This document shows, piece after piece, positions 10,771 through 22,017 of a DNA stretch of 64,000 nt. Under the pieces are notes generated by a model that did not search any database, was not told the DNA's origin, and saw nothing but the letters and a program-made list of their open reading frames with translations. Source of the DNA: Cephalotus follicularis (Eukaryota > Streptophyta > Magnoliopsida > Oxalidales > Cephalotaceae); contig BDDD01000088.1 of NCBI GenBank assembly GCA_001972305.1, positions 321,998-385,997 of the forward strand. Direction: 5' to 3'. How positions within the stretch are numbered: position 1 is the first letter of the stretch; each line of letters starts with the position of its first letter. The position numbers were made by a program, and so were the translations under genes.

Positions 10771-12171
10771 GCTGAATGAAACTTTTACCTGTTTTAAAGC
10801 TAGTTTTCAACTCCTTTTCACATTGCCGCTTGACCGGAGCCTCACTTGAGGTATTCAAGCGTTTAAAACACAATTTTACACGGTTTTCAAAGATTGGATT
10901 GATAAATTGATAAGGTGACAGCTTGAGCCATAGGCGACGATCCAGTGACTTTCACCAACCAGATAGATACTTCTTCTTATCTCGTTGATTCGATTGTCAC
11001 CGTCTATTGGCTACTAACTGGTTGATTAATTAATTGTTTGAGCCATAAGTGTTGTGAGTCTAAGTTCAGAACGTTGGACGCATATTCCCATTTCTCCATT
11101 AGACATCACCACTTATTGGCATTGTATTGACAGATTGATTGATTTTATTGATCCTATAGAGCGACCTTATGACCCGTATTGGCATGTTAGGTTGTTGACC
11201 TTGTCCACCTATTTCGTCGATCGTGTCATTTATTGTATTGATCTGCTGACGAGTAGTACTATTATTGATTGACGATTGATGCTCCCGGAGGGCCGTAGCT
11301 CCCTAACGGTATAGTAGCTCCCCCATGGTTGTAGCTCATCAATATTGTATTGACCCAGCCATAGGCTGGAAGATCTACGAGTTTCATACCTGATCAGTCT
11401 GAGAACAGTAGATAGATCTCCCACCCTTTTTTGAAGGACTACCTTCTGTGGGATTGATCATTGCCATTGATTGACATTGTACTGACCCGAGGTCGCATGC
11501 TCTATAGGATATGGTTGTTTGATTGGGTGTTTGATACACACCATTGAGTGTCTGCCATTGATTGATTGTTATAGATCCTATCCATATGCTCTGTTAAGGG
11601 CCAGTGTCATACGGATAGTCAGATCGCCAATTGTATTCATGCATTTGTCATATCATGCATTTATATTGTACACCGCACATTATATTGCATAGACTGTCAC
11701 CGATATTGCACATTGTACATGCATATATACTGCATGGGGTTTCTGCTTAGCATTGTGGCTAACCCCTTCCTTCGGGGTGGGGCTGTGTTGTACTTTTATG
11801 TGCAACATAGGTAGGGCAATAGGTAGCAACGGGCAGAAGGATTGAAGTTCGGCGAGACTGCAGGACCGTTTGATGTCACAGGATCGTATCTCTGTCTGTA
11901 CCAATGAGACTGGTGACGAGTGTTGTATTAAAATGTTTTGAAATGAAATGTTTGGCATAGTATTGTAACTGAACATGTTTTGTATTGCAATGATTGGTAT
12001 TGTACCGTACTGTATCGCATGAATGGATTACTGTACCGTATCTTCCGCATTTGACATGTATTGAAAAGTTTTAAGTGTCCCGCATTTTTATATTGCTAGT
12101 CCAAACCATTGTATTGTATATTGGATAGAGAGTAATGCCACGTGTCCGTTCTGTGGGTGCGAGGTGTTACA

Positions 12172-13573
12172 AAAGGTTTCAAGGTCCCAACCATCAAGTT
12201 TTTTACGACTGTACCGTTGATCCGGTTAAGCACATCGATATCTTCAAATTGATGATGTTGCTACATATGGTCCTATATGAGATTATGTGTAGGGCTCCCA
12301 GCTACTCTAAAGAAAGCCGCGCAAGTCTAGTACTCGAAACTCACTCTAGGATCGATTAGATCTTTCGACCATCACATATAACCATTCATAAACTATTTCA
12401 TTAGCATGCGTTGTCACCATATGACATTTGCCTCATTGACGGATGTTCAACGAAAGGCAAGTGAATCCTTATGAGATTACATCAAACATTTCAATAACAA
12501 ATCTATTGAGGTGTAGGACCTACATTCATCCGTAGCCCTCACAATGATGATGAACGAAATTAGGTCCTCTAACTTAAGCTTCTTGCTATCTAAGCGACCG
12601 CCCCAGACCTTGGCCGAGTTGATGAATCAGGCAAAAAAGTACATCCACACTAAGTAAACATTGTCAGTTCGGAAAGAGATAGACGGGGGCAACAAGAGGA
12701 AAGAGAGAACCAAGGTTAAAAGGTGATGTGTTCAAATGGCTCCATCTGAACAATCGAGAACCAAGAATGAATGGAAGCCCCTATAAAGGATCTCAGAGTT
12801 ACACTCCTCTCACGATGGAAAGAAATGACATATTAATAGAGATTCAAGACAAGGATTATCTTTGATAGCCTGAAACGCTCAAATCAAATGGCAATAAGAG
12901 AGATTGGGGATAGTATTGTCGATTCCATAGCGGCCACGAACATGTCACAGAGAAGTGTCAACAAATGAAGGAGGAGATCGAGGCCTTAATTCAACGAAGC
13001 CATCTGAAAGCCTAAATTAATGACGGGTCAAAAAATAGTGAGGGGAAGTCTCCATGATCCCCGAACACGAGGACGAATACTTAGTAATAGCCCATGATGG
13101 GGGTTATTTACACTATATCTAGAGGATTTTCTGGAGGAGGCACGACCTCATCATCTTGTAAGGCTTACACACCAAGTCTTGGCTACCTTTGGTCCAAACA
13201 AGAAACCAAAGACGGACATGGTGATTTCTTTTTTGGACACCGATCTGCATGACATCCAGTCCCCCCATGATGATGTTGTTGTCATTACTCTTATTGTAGC
13301 AAACTTTGAGGTGAAAAGGTTTCCGTGGATAATGGAAGCTTCACTGATATATTATACTATGATGTCTTTGAGAACTTGAAGTTAGGCATTAATTGATCGA
13401 TTAAAACTCATAGAATCCCCTCTCTATGGGTTCTCAAGATAGCCTATACATGTTGAAGGAGCTATTGAGTTACCAATCACGATGAGGACTGCACTATGCC
13501 AATCCACAATCTCAGTAAAGCTTTTGGTTCTTAAGCTTTATTCAACTTACAATATGATCATAGGAAGGTCAAG
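12172..13573 (+). pseudogene. TAT-1 gag core, zinc knuckle and protease start
   Basis: Continues gag directly after LTR-A: FKVP-type text, then DPVKHIDIFKLMMLLH (12208-12258) and EIMCRA, a Tat capsid signature. Later pieces include DVQRKASESLRDYIKHFNNKSIEV, TLAELMNQAKKYIHT, and the CHC-type knuckle YCRFHSGHEHVTEKC near 12913-12957. The protease follows with DDVVVITLIVANFEVKR and, in another frame, DNGS...DILYYD, then YNMIIGRS, where LTR-B interrupts. Multiple stops and shifts throughout. Confidence 0.82.
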
Positions 13574-14234
13574 TGTAACAACCCAAGCCCAAAAGGCAAT
13601 CCCGAGACATCACTCTCAGTCTCATTCAGTCACCTAATCCAATGGTTGGGTACTATTTAAGTCTATTAATTTACTAAAGATCAAAAACTTTCAAGCAAAG
13701 TACATTAATCCCTTTAGAAAGCTTAAAAGGATATTTGTAATAATTACAATCCCAAAAAAATACAGTGCAGTCTTATAAATAAATCCAGTACACTATCTAG
13801 TACAATATGAATCATTGTCAACCCTTCAATATACTCAGCTACAACACATAACTCACTAACTGTTGCTCCTTACTATTCGTCCTGAACACAATACCAATGA
13901 CCCATCCTGAATGATGGGTTAGCCAAACGGCCAAACAAAAGAGTCCCCATGCGTGAGTGGAATGAGCAGTTTATATAGTAATAATGCATGTCATGGTATA
14001 TGCATGAATGCGTGTTGTGATCTAACTATTCGTATATAACTATCTCATACCGATGTATAGAAATAGGATCTAATCAACCAATCATATTTAATCTAGCAAA
14101 CAATCTAGTATAAGTGTACAAAGACGCTCAAACAATCTATAGAGCTTAAATGACCTTCAGTATCTGTATATCTAAACCCACAGAAGGAAGTCCTTAAAAA
14201 AGGGTAGGTTTAGATGATCTAATCATTTAAACAT

Positions 14235-14440
14235 CATCCCAATAGACACTCGACTAGACGATGATCTAACTGTCCTAGATCAGCCCAAGAGACACTCAGT
14301 TAGATCTAACTTAGCTGTCCTGGATCAGCCCAAGGGATACTCAGCTAAGTCTCCTAGCTATCTAAGGATCAGCCCAATAGACACTTAACTAGGTATAGTG
14401 GTCTAAGGATAAGCCCAATAGACACTCAGTTATATACTGG
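14235..14440. repeat. Degenerate short tandem repeats in LTR-B
   Basis: A phrase close to GATCAGCCCAATAGACACTC recurs four to five times at roughly 50-70 bp spacing. It probably arose by slippage inside the LTR. Confidence 0.7.
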
Positions 14441-14576
14441 AGTTAACCAGTTTAGTATAAGCCATTAAGGGTGGTGACTATCTCATCAAAGGAATAGTTG
14501 AACGAAGTTCATCGCCTAGCATGCTTGACTAAAAGTCACTAAGGTCGCTCTAATAGGTTCAATCAATTAAGCAATC

Positions 14577-14625
14577 GGTCAGTTAGTCAGTCAATCAGTC
14601 AGTCAGTCGGTCGGTCGATTAGTAA
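14577..14625. repeat. (GTCA)n-like microsatellite
   Basis: An imperfect run of GTCA/GTCG tetranucleotides inside LTR-B. Confidence 0.8.
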
Positions 14626-15350
14626 ATAATCGTTTCAATCGGTTGTAAAATAGTTCAATTTGGTTGGTCAGTGAATAAAACAACTTAGTGCCCATTTGAG
14701 AATGCGTTGGAAAGCATTAAAAGATATTTTTCCTTCCAACGCACCTCCAAAATGTGTTTGGTTACATTTTCATAAAAGCAATTAAGAAAATGTGTTTTTA
14801 GTTTTGTGTGTTGGAAACTCATTTCTCTCACCACAGGGTAAGAGCTGTGGTGGAGAATCTCATTTGTGGGAAGTTATTTTCCAGTTTAATGAAATTTGTA
14901 TAATGGACCAAAATAACCTCATATATTTATCAAATACCAACCAATGTCCTCTCGCATATATATACACACCTAACTTTATCTTTTTCTCCATTATCAACTC
15001 ATACCAAACAAAAACAAAACCCTATATACTATTACCTATGTAGCCTAAACCGTATAAAAAAGAAAAGAAACCAATTGTAAAGATATTGATTTTAGATTCA
15101 ATTCTCGAAGCTGTTAGTTAGAGGCAAGGAAGTTTGATATTGGTCGTGCTTTCGTTTTTGGGATACAATGAAATTATTACCTAATATTGCCGAAAATTTG
15201 AGCTCAAAATTACTTTGAGTTTAGTTGTGGTTATTGAAAAAATTTTGGGGGGTTTTAATACCCATACTTCAAGCTTCATATTAATATATAGCTTGTTTAA
15301 TTCCAACTATCTTTTGGTATGTTTTTAGGAGAAGGAAAAGGCATCGAACC

Positions 15351-15861
15351 TGTTGATGCAGAAATCCTTCATTCAACAATGTCCTACGTTAAGGACTTTG
15401 ATTTATTAGAGGAAAGGCTAGGAAATGCCCGAGAAGAAAGTTTGGTGGTAGTGTTCCTGCATAAGTATAACAAAACAACTACGAAGGTCCAGGAGGTTGA
15501 TCTCCCGGGGACACTCCGACGGTCAAGTTAGACAATGCACAAGAAGATTTAGGTTCTTTAGTATGTAAAAATGACTGACCTGTTTAAAGTCGACGGTTTT
15601 AGTATTTATAGGCCTGGATTGTAAGTATTGAGCGTGGATCCCTTAAGGAAATGCCAAGGATCTCGGGCATTTCCCCTGATCTCCTCCGGATTTGGTGCTA
15701 CCTTCCATGATGTCGTGGGTTGGCATCGTTTGGGAGTTATGGCGCATTAATGATTTGATTTTGTAACGTCCGACCACGCGTCCATGCCTTAGGAAGACAC
15801 CTGGCATCTTCTCCCGAGGACGCGTGGCATCATACTTTAGAGGGGATTTTTTCCCATATCA
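15351..15861 (-). repeat. TAT-2 3' LTR (511 bp)
   Basis: TGTTGATGCAG...CCCATATCA on the plus strand, colinear with 40908-41444 apart from short indels that account for the 26-bp length difference. A minus-strand TATA box, CTATAAATAC, lies at 15602-15611. Confidence 0.95.
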
Positions 15862-15885
15862 TATGCCCCCCCTAGTCCTTCTTCT
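15862..15885 (-). promoter_or_regulatory. TAT-2 polypurine tract
   Basis: On minus, AAGGACTAGGGGGGGCATA abuts the 3' LTR start, as expected for plus-strand priming. Confidence 0.75.
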
Positions 15886-16467
15886 CTGGCCTTGGAAGAT
15901 GAGGATGAGCAGAGCTGGGAGCTGTTGCCCGGGCATAGCTACATTGCATAGCTGAATTTTAACTAGTTAAGGAGGAAGAGGCACACATGGCTTCGAGTGG
16001 GGCTTTGCCCTCCATAGATAAGTCAAACCCAACCCTCAAGTGGGCCCAATCTTATAGCCCAAATCGAGTACTGAAGAGTCATGATATGATAAGTAAACTC
16101 CTTGGGCCATGCCCCTTTAATTAATATCCATCATTGCGCTGTAATTTAAGAATTTTGCACGCCTGACGCTTTGGTACCCGTGCACAATCCCTTCGTTTCC
16201 CACTCCTGATTTGATAGGGCGATCTCCACCGTTAAGATAAAAAAAGATCTATGGTCTAGATGCATTCCCAGGCTCTTCAAATACCCCATCTCTTTTGGGG
16301 AAAATCTTTACGCTCTCTTGTTTTTTAGAACTCTAGAATTTCTGCAAATCTCTTGTCCTTCTAATCTTCAAGTTCAACTTCTTCATTTCTTCCTTCACCC
16401 AGATTCTTAGGTGAATAACTTCCCTCAGTCTGTTCTCATTTTTTGTTTGAAATCCCCAAGGTTTCAT
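15886..16467 (+). promoter_or_regulatory. Spacer with leader-like sequence ahead of the antisense ORF
   Basis: The last 200 bases are pyrimidine-rich (CTCTTGT..., CTTCATTTCTTCCTTC) like a plant transcript leader on the plus strand and lead into the antisense ORF ATG. No clear TATA box was found; CTTCAAATACCCC at about 16277 is the nearest candidate. Nothing else is recognised here. Confidence 0.4.
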
Positions 16468-19275
16468 ATGTCAACTGCATCTTCGTCTTCCTCTCTCTCT
16501 GAAAGCTCCATGGCCAGAATTAAACAAACTAGGAGGATCATTAGAAGGCCCGAGGACGTAGCTTGAGCATCAGCGGGGGTTACGATTGCTGAGCGCCCCC
16601 TCAATATAGAGGTGGAGATGGAGGCCTCTGCTACCGGGGCTCCCAGCGTCGCAGTGACAGAGGCTGGGGTCCAAATTTTCAGGACCTACTTTGGCCAAAC
16701 CATGATACGCCCGAGGAAGCTGGCTGAGTTAGTCAAAGAGTACTCCATCCCTGGCAGCCTGGACTAGGAGATCCCTGCTGATTCCATGACGGTCATAGAG
16801 AGCTGGCCTGGTTACTTTATGGTGTTCCAGGATGCCCTTGAGCACGGGCTGAGGCTTCCCCTGCCCCCCTTTGCCGAGACCATCCTCGACCATTATCAAA
16901 TCCACCCCTCGATGCTCCAGGCACAGTCCTAGGGATTTATCATTGGATTCCTAGTGAGGTGCTTGGAGTCCGGGGTGACTGCCACGGTGAGCCTGTTCAA
17001 GGAGTTCCACATCTTGAATGCTTCCCCAAAAAAGCGCGGTTTCTACTTCAAATCCCATGCAAAGATGATCAGGTTATTGGCCGAGAACACTAAGACGGTC
17101 AAGAGCTGGAGGGATAAATATTTCATGGTCACGAACCTCCCAGGCTTCATGCCAGTCCTTGGAGTGATACCCTGGACACAGTTGGCCTAAACTAGATGAC
17201 GACCTTGACCACGGTCGAGAAGACTGATCTGGGGAAACTTCTGGTTCTTGCCCTTGAGGAGTTGCTTGTGGTGGTATCTGAGATTCGATTGCGGAGTTTT
17301 GGGCTAAGGGTGTCCCCAGGTCGTAGGGATAGCTTGGAACTAGATGCAGAGGAGGTTCCCATAGGGATTGAGAGAGGAAGGGACCAAGATATCCGAGGTG
17401 AACTTGCATTCTCGGATACCGTTGAAGGGGAGAGCCATACTTTGCTTTCCTCCCGAGTCTTGTATTTATTTTTGCTTCATTATTTGTTCTTAATGTGTTA
17501 CTGATTACTTCTTTGTGATCTTCTGCAGAGATGACAAATCAAGAAACGACCATGGACGTTGTCAGGGCTGCATGGCAGCAAGCCAGGGTGATAAACCCTG
17601 AGGAGCAGAGCAAAGAGGCTGTCAGGAAGAAAAAGGCCCTTGAAAGAAGAAAGGCTCTCCATAAGACCACAGCTGGGGCGTGAAAGGGGGAGGCCAAGGT
17701 AGTTGCTGAAAAGGCCAGGGCCGAGGAGCGTGCCCGAAAGAGGGCCGAGGAGGCCAGGGCCAGAGATGAGGTGGCCAATGAGACCAGGACCAGAGCCGTG
17801 GCTGATGAGTCTAGGGCTAGGGTCGAGGGGGACGTGGATACCCAGGTCAAGGTTGCCGAGGTGGCAAAGACCAATGTGTCCATGGGGGCCAGGACTGAGG
17901 AAACAAGGGCCGAGATTGCTCGGGGCAAACAACTCGCTTATGATGTGCTTGACCATCCTTCGAGGAGGCAGAGGACATAGGAGAGAGATGCTCCTCAGGA
18001 CGAGCCCACCGAGGAGGGCTCCCAGGACCCTGCCCTCACTTATCCTGCCAAGGAGATGGAGAAGACCAGCAAGGTCCTCAAAGCTCTTGCCGGGTCAGTG
18101 GTGAACTTGAAAATGCCGGGGGTCACCGTTACACTGGGCAAGGCTGGTCTCTTTCCCCATGAGTTGGAAACAAGGAAGGACTGGGACGCTTGCCACCTTT
18201 GGACTCACCTCTTCTAGAGTTGCTTCAGGGTTAGTAAGATTTTGTAACCTTTTGATATCAGTGGATCCTCTAGTTTCCTTTAACTGTGCATTCCCCTTTT
18301 CAGCTCATGAATGATGCCCAACTCACAATGAAGAGGACTGACCAGGAGAGGGCCCTGCTTGAGCAACTTGGGGCTGAAAACGTTGATCTTAAGAGGCAAC
18401 AGGTCATGCTAAGGGCCCAACTCGATGATGTGATTGGGGTCTAGGAGAGCATTGCTGATGAGAAGGATAAAGCCCTCCAAGATCTGGCGAGGGAGAAAAA
18501 GATAAGGCTGGCTGCAGCCAACAAAATCGACCTCCTTGAAAAGAAACTGAAGGACTACGGCTAGAGGCTCAACAAGCATTAGGAACTCTAGGGAGCCCGG
18601 ACCAGAGTTGCCGTGGAGAGGGCTGTTCTTGACTTCAAGGCTTTCACGGAGTTCCGAGATGCTGAGGACAAGGTCGTGGAGAACTTCAAAGCTTCCATGG
18701 AGTTTCAGGATGCTATGGCCCAGGCCGTGGACAACTTCAAGGCCTCTGAGGATTTTAACAAAGAGGTCTTTAAGAAGTCCTCGGTCCTCTTTCGTCGGAG
18801 ATTTTACTCTTGTCGTAATACGGTCGAGTATCATCCTGAGCTTCCACAGGAATCCATCATTTGCGGGCCTTCAGTGATTGAGTATGACTTCATTCCAGAC
18901 AGGGTTGATGATGCTGAGGAAAGAGCTTTTCGAGCCTTTGACGGGGATCAGAGTCATGCTTGGGATCCTAAGTGGATACTTGAGGGTCGCGACATGGTCC
19001 TATTCCTTGATACTGCTGAGGAGCCTGGTGCTGAGCCTTTGGCCGTGGAGCCCATCTCTCTTATCCTCGCTGAGGATTCCACTGTTGATGCCCCCGCTGA
19101 AGATCCTGTTCTTGATCCCCTGGCTGAGGGTTCTTCGCTTGGACTCGAGATCGTGGATCCTCCTATTGAGCACTTTGCTGAAGATCCTCCTCCTCTGCCT
19201 ACTGAAACGACGCCTGTGGATCCTCCGCCTCCCCCTCCTACTGTGCTTGACATCCCTTCAGGGGATGAGACTTAG
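16468..19275 (+). pseudogene. TAT-2 antisense ORF (putative gypsy-type transposon protein), with intron-like gaps
   Basis: A long coding-like region on the strand opposite to gag-pol. From ATG 16468 it reads a serine-rich start, then a domain with LRLPLPPFAETILDHYQIHPS and GFIIGFLVRCLESG...FKEFHIL, the pattern I associate with the plant 'putative gypsy type transposon' domain. A charged, alanine-rich coiled coil follows (17531-18200), then more coiled coil (18304-18800) and an acidic, proline-rich C-terminus ending at TAG 19273-19275. Intron-like breaks: a CTTCTGCAG acceptor at 17521-17529 and a GT...CAG segment at 18230-18303. Stops such as TGA 16563-16565 and several TAGs kill it. Such antisense ORFs are known in Tat elements; their role is unknown. 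Confidence 0.8.
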
Positions 19276-19446
19276 AGTAGATTTTTCTTTGTTTTTGTCT
19301 TGTAGTTTCCTTCAATTGCACAACTTGTAATTTTTTGATTTTTGCAATGTATTCTTCTCTTGATTAATGAATTGAAGTATTTTGCACCTTGGGTCCTTTT
19401 GGATGCTTTATTTTTCACTTTGAAATGTTATCAAATATTAACAAAG
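19276..19446. other. TAT-2 spacer downstream of the antisense ORF
   Basis: T-rich sequence with TTGTAATTTTTTG and a TTAATGAATTG stretch, plausibly the 3' end of the antisense transcript. It runs directly into the SIRE-1 insertion. Confidence 0.5.
19432..19446. repeat. 15-bp direct repeat flanking SIRE-1 (left copy; right copy at 27720-27734)
   Basis: CAAATATTAACAAAG lies directly against the outer end of the left LTR and is repeated without change directly after the outer end of the right LTR. Copia integrases normally give a 5-bp duplication, so 15 bp is unusual. Confidence 0.9.
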
Positions 19447-19580
19447 TGGCTTTGTAATATGTGAAATTGCTTCAATATAATCTCTTTTGGTGTGGAGAGT
19501 GTTTAGAATGTAGCTTGAGTTGCCTTGAATGATTTTTCAACTTGAATGCTTGAAGTACTTTGGAAAATGCTCCACTTTGG

Positions 19581-19589
19581 CTTATAAAC
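19581..19589 (-). promoter_or_regulatory. SIRE-1 LTR TATA box
   Basis: GTTTATAAG on minus, directly downstream (in element orientation) of the palindromic motif array. It is conserved in the other LTR at about 26998-27006. Confidence 0.65.
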
Positions 19590-19629
19590 ATGTGCTCCAA
19601 CGGATCTATATTTGAATGTCTGGCATAAT

Positions 19630-20125
19630 CCAGTCGGCTGGATTTCCTGGGCAGTCAGCTAGAGTTGATGGCGCGTATTTTAAATGTAGCCGTTGGTGAA
19701 AGCAGTCGGCTGCTTCCTCTGGATAGTCGACTGTTTTTCCTGGACAGTCAACTGATGCTCTGTTTCAGTTGGCTGGTTGAGATGGATTGAACTTTCAAAA
19801 AGTTACTGCCATTTTTGCACATTTCATTGACAGTCGGCTGGAGATGTTAACAGTCGGCTGGTGAGCCTTGACAGTCGGCTGGTGTCCTGCTTCAGTCGGC
19901 TGGTTGAGGTGGTATGGAGTTCAAAAACCTACTGCTATTTTGACACCACTAGACAGTCGACTGTTTTGTCCTGGCAGCCGGCTGCTCCCCTGATGCAGTC
20001 GGCTGGTGTGGAGTGTACTTGCAGTTGCTGGGATTCCTTCAAGAACCAGTCGGCTGTTTAATCCAAACAGTGGGCTACTCAATCCAAACAGTTAGCTGTC
20101 CAACCTGAGCAGTCGGCTGTTTTTG
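19630..20125. repeat. Array of CAGTCGRCTG motifs in the SIRE-1 3' LTR
   Basis: About 17 copies or near-copies of CAGTCGGCTG/CAGTCGACTG in 500 bp. The A form is a perfect palindrome. Spacing is irregular (10-70 bp), so this is not a simple tandem repeat. The array lies immediately upstream of the LTR TATA box in element orientation, that is in U3. The same array is in the 5' LTR (27045-27560). Confidence 0.92.
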
Positions 20126-20283
20126 CCTGTATCTGCAGAAATAACCTTTGCACAACTTTGGGCATTAAATCAAGTGAGTATATGAATTGATAGTTCAGAG
20201 GATTATGCATACAATTATTACATGTTTGTTAATCATCGAAATAACACATGTTAAGACAATTAACGGGGTGTCAAATGCCAACA

Positions 20284-20305
20284 ATCTCCCCTTTTTTGAT
20301 GATTG
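20284..20305 (-). promoter_or_regulatory. SIRE-1 polypurine tract
   Basis: On minus, ATCAAAAAAGGGGAGAT abuts the TGTTGG start of the 3' LTR. Confidence 0.85.
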
Positions 20306-20776
20306 ACAAAACATACAAAATTTTGCATAATTTTTGACAAACTTAACACTTTTACTAACCAAGGTTCAATATACTCAGTTCTGTCATAAAATGCCTATTT
20401 CATAGTACAAAGCACAGCAAACTACATTTGACAACACAAAAATTTCGAAAAAAAAATTCATACTTTTCTCAACATTTTTATATGCACAAAGTTCATAACA
20501 CAAACATTTCTCTCCCTTTTTGTCAAACAACAAAAAGATAAAAGGAAGCTCCCCCTCAACCAAAGCATGTGATTGAAAAGCTCCCCCTTAACATATGCAT
20601 ACTCAATGTATATATCAAAAGAGATCAAAGTGGAGAGAATATATAAGCATTAACACATAAATGAAGAGAAAATGAAGAGCTAAACATACTTTCATTAAAC
20701 GAATTGAGGCAAGGACATAATCAACTTTAAATTATCAGTACAAAAACATTTCGTAAACAAAATATGAATTACACCT
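20306..20776. other. SIRE-1 3' untranslated region
   Basis: AT-rich, with two further purine-rich runs on minus near 20548 and 20580 (GGGGGAGCTT) that resemble extra polypurine tracts, common in SIRE elements. No coding signal. Confidence 0.6.
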
Positions 20777-21928
20777 TCAACTTTTAACACTCAATTCAAA
20801 ATACAATAAAACATGAAATGCAACAATGTCGCTCATGACGATCCGCGAGGAGGGTTTTGTGGAAAGGCATTTTGGAACAGCTGGATGAGAGTGGCTTGGC
20901 ACTCTCCCTCTAATGTACTCAATATCCACTTGCGCCAAGTCCATCCTCGCCTGAAGAGACCCTAGAGTGGGTCTGCTGCCACTGCTGCTGTTCGCTCCAA
21001 CGTTTGGCCTCATTTCAAACTGCTGAGCATCATCTTCTTCTTCCTCTTCATCCCCATATACTCCAGCTCTCACAGTCGGTTCCCTCACAGGTTCTCTACC
21101 CCCGGCCAGTTGCTTTACCCACACACCATCCTCAAGCTTAATATTGCAGCTTCTAAGCCCGGCTTTGTTAATGAGTTGTTTATGGTTTGGTTTAACCTTG
21201 TGCTCATCATCGGATATATCAAGGTTAAGGGATACTAGGATCCTACTTATAAGCATTGGGTAAGGAATGTGGTGTGGTCTAGACAACATATGATTGACAA
21301 TAAGATAGGGAAGGTTCACAAGAGTGCCATTCTTTATGCAAGCAACGAGTTTAAGGTCTCGCTCGGATGGAAGTGTGTGCGACCCTTCTCTAGGCAAAAG
21401 AGTGTTTGTAACTATCAAGAGGAGAATGCGGGTGGCTATGGGAAGATGACTACTAGTCACCGTCAAGATAGGATTAAAATCGGGGCGTTCTAAGCAAATA
21501 CCTATCGCCTCCGATTTCTCAATGTCATTAAAATGAGTAATGCCAGAATTATGAATTCCTAAGGTTTCGGCAATAAGTTCCGAGGTTATAGACACTGGAT
21601 TACCGAGGATAAAGGATTTGGCAACACAGGTTGTAGAATTTTCAAGGTTTGCATAGAAAACTTTAACTAGCCTAGGGTAAATGGTGTGTGATGAGCACAA
21701 GTATTCAAACCAACCAATTTGCTCTAGCCATGACTTAATAACAGCAAAATTACTCACTAGAATATCACTAGCAATCCACTTTTCATTATGCAGTTTAACA
21801 GAATTAAGCACAGAGTGGTACCTAGTCTCATTCTCTTTGGAGAGAAAGAGATCGTCTTCAAAGTCAATCACAGCCTGAGATTGGTGCATATTCTTTGTTC
21901 CTAAGCTCTTTCTTCTCTTGGAAGCCAT
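20777..21928 (-). CDS. SIRE-1 third ORF (env-like position), intact, 383 codons
   Basis: An uninterrupted frame from ATG 21926-21928 (MASKRRKSLG) to the stop at 20777. The N-terminus is basic; the middle has VKVFYANLE, GNPVSITSELIAETLGI and SHLPIATRILLLIVTNTLLP; the C-terminal third has an acidic run (GDEEEEEDDAQQ). It shares the FYxNL...VxGxxI...LxI pattern with the SIRE-2 third ORF, which I associate with the 'putative plant transposon protein' domain. I see no signal peptide and no clear membrane segment, so 'env-like' describes position only. A promoter-like module lies directly upstream. Being open beside a broken gag-pol is notable. Function unknown. Confidence 0.85.
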   Translation of the reverse strand: MASKRRKSLGTKNMHQSQAVIDFEDDLFLSKENETRYHSVLNSVKLHNEKWIASDILVSNFAVIKSWLEQIGWFEYLCSSHTIYPRLVKVFYANLENSTTCVAKSFILGNPVSITSELIAETLGIHNSGITHFNDIEKSEAIGICLERPDFNPILTVTSSHLPIATRILLLIVTNTLLPREGSHTLPSERDLKLVACIKNGTLVNLPYLIVNHMLSRPHHIPYPMLISRILVSLNLDISDDEHKVKPNHKQLINKAGLRSCNIKLEDGVWVKQLAGGREPVREPTVRAGVYGDEEEEEDDAQQFEMRPNVGANSSSGSRPTLGSLQARMDLAQVDIEYIRGRVPSHSHPAVPKCLSTKPSSRIVMSDIVAFHVLLYFELSVKS

Positions 21929-22017
21929 TGAAATCGATTTGAGCAAGTTTGTAGAGAGGGTTAGGGTTTTTGGTAGGTTTTAGAGAGAGAGGACATAAGA
22001 AAAGAGGGGGAAATCGA

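Larger units (their letters stand above)
9709..12171 (+). repeat. LTR-A: solo LTR, 2463 bp, perfect 5-bp target duplication
   Basis: Termini are TGTAACAACCCG...GAGGTGTTACA, flanked by AAAGG at 9704-9708 and again at 12172-12176. The host gag reads on across it. No internal domain is present, so this is a solo LTR left by LTR-LTR recombination. The long LTR with TGTAAC...GTTACA ends is typical of Del/Tekay-type gypsy elements; the assignment is inferred from ends and length only. A TATA box followed by a CT-rich leader suggests plus orientation. Similar blocks occur in LTR-B in inverted orientation. Confidence 0.93.
13574..14687 (-). repeat. LTR-B, left piece (inverted LTR of a family similar to LTR-A)
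   Basis: Begins TGTAACAACCC at the exact point where TAT-1 protease is interrupted. Its blocks match LTR-A in reverse complement and reverse order: the CCCACAGAAGG...AAAAAAGGGT block at 14170-14210 and the GGGTTAGCC block at 13917. It ends where PH-1 begins and resumes at 42642. Flank TCAAG (13569-13573) versus TCGGG at the far side is a decayed target duplication. Confidence 0.8.
19447..20283 (-). repeat. SIRE-1 3' LTR (837 bp)
   Basis: On the plus strand it runs TGGCTTTG...TGCCAACA (minus: TGTTGGCA...). It is followed by the polypurine tract and matches 26948-27719 over all but its first 85 bp. Confidence 0.93.

Noticed and set aside
9360-12360. One continuous gene from 9.3 to 12.4 kb
   Set aside because: The middle is a solo LTR with its own target duplication; only the outer parts are gag.
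13179-13379. Small plus-strand gene
   Set aside because: The peptide is a frameshifted Tat protease fragment, continuous with TAT-1.
17498-17956. 152-codon frame on minus
   Set aside because: Shadow of the alanine/arginine-rich coiled coil of the antisense ORF; no homology recognised.
18954-19253. Glycine/serine-rich frame on minus
   Set aside because: Shadow of the proline-rich tail of the plus-strand antisense ORF.
19630-20125. Short repeat array that could be a CRISPR or satellite
   Set aside because: The 10-bp motif has irregular spacing, sits within an LTR and is duplicated in the partner LTR.
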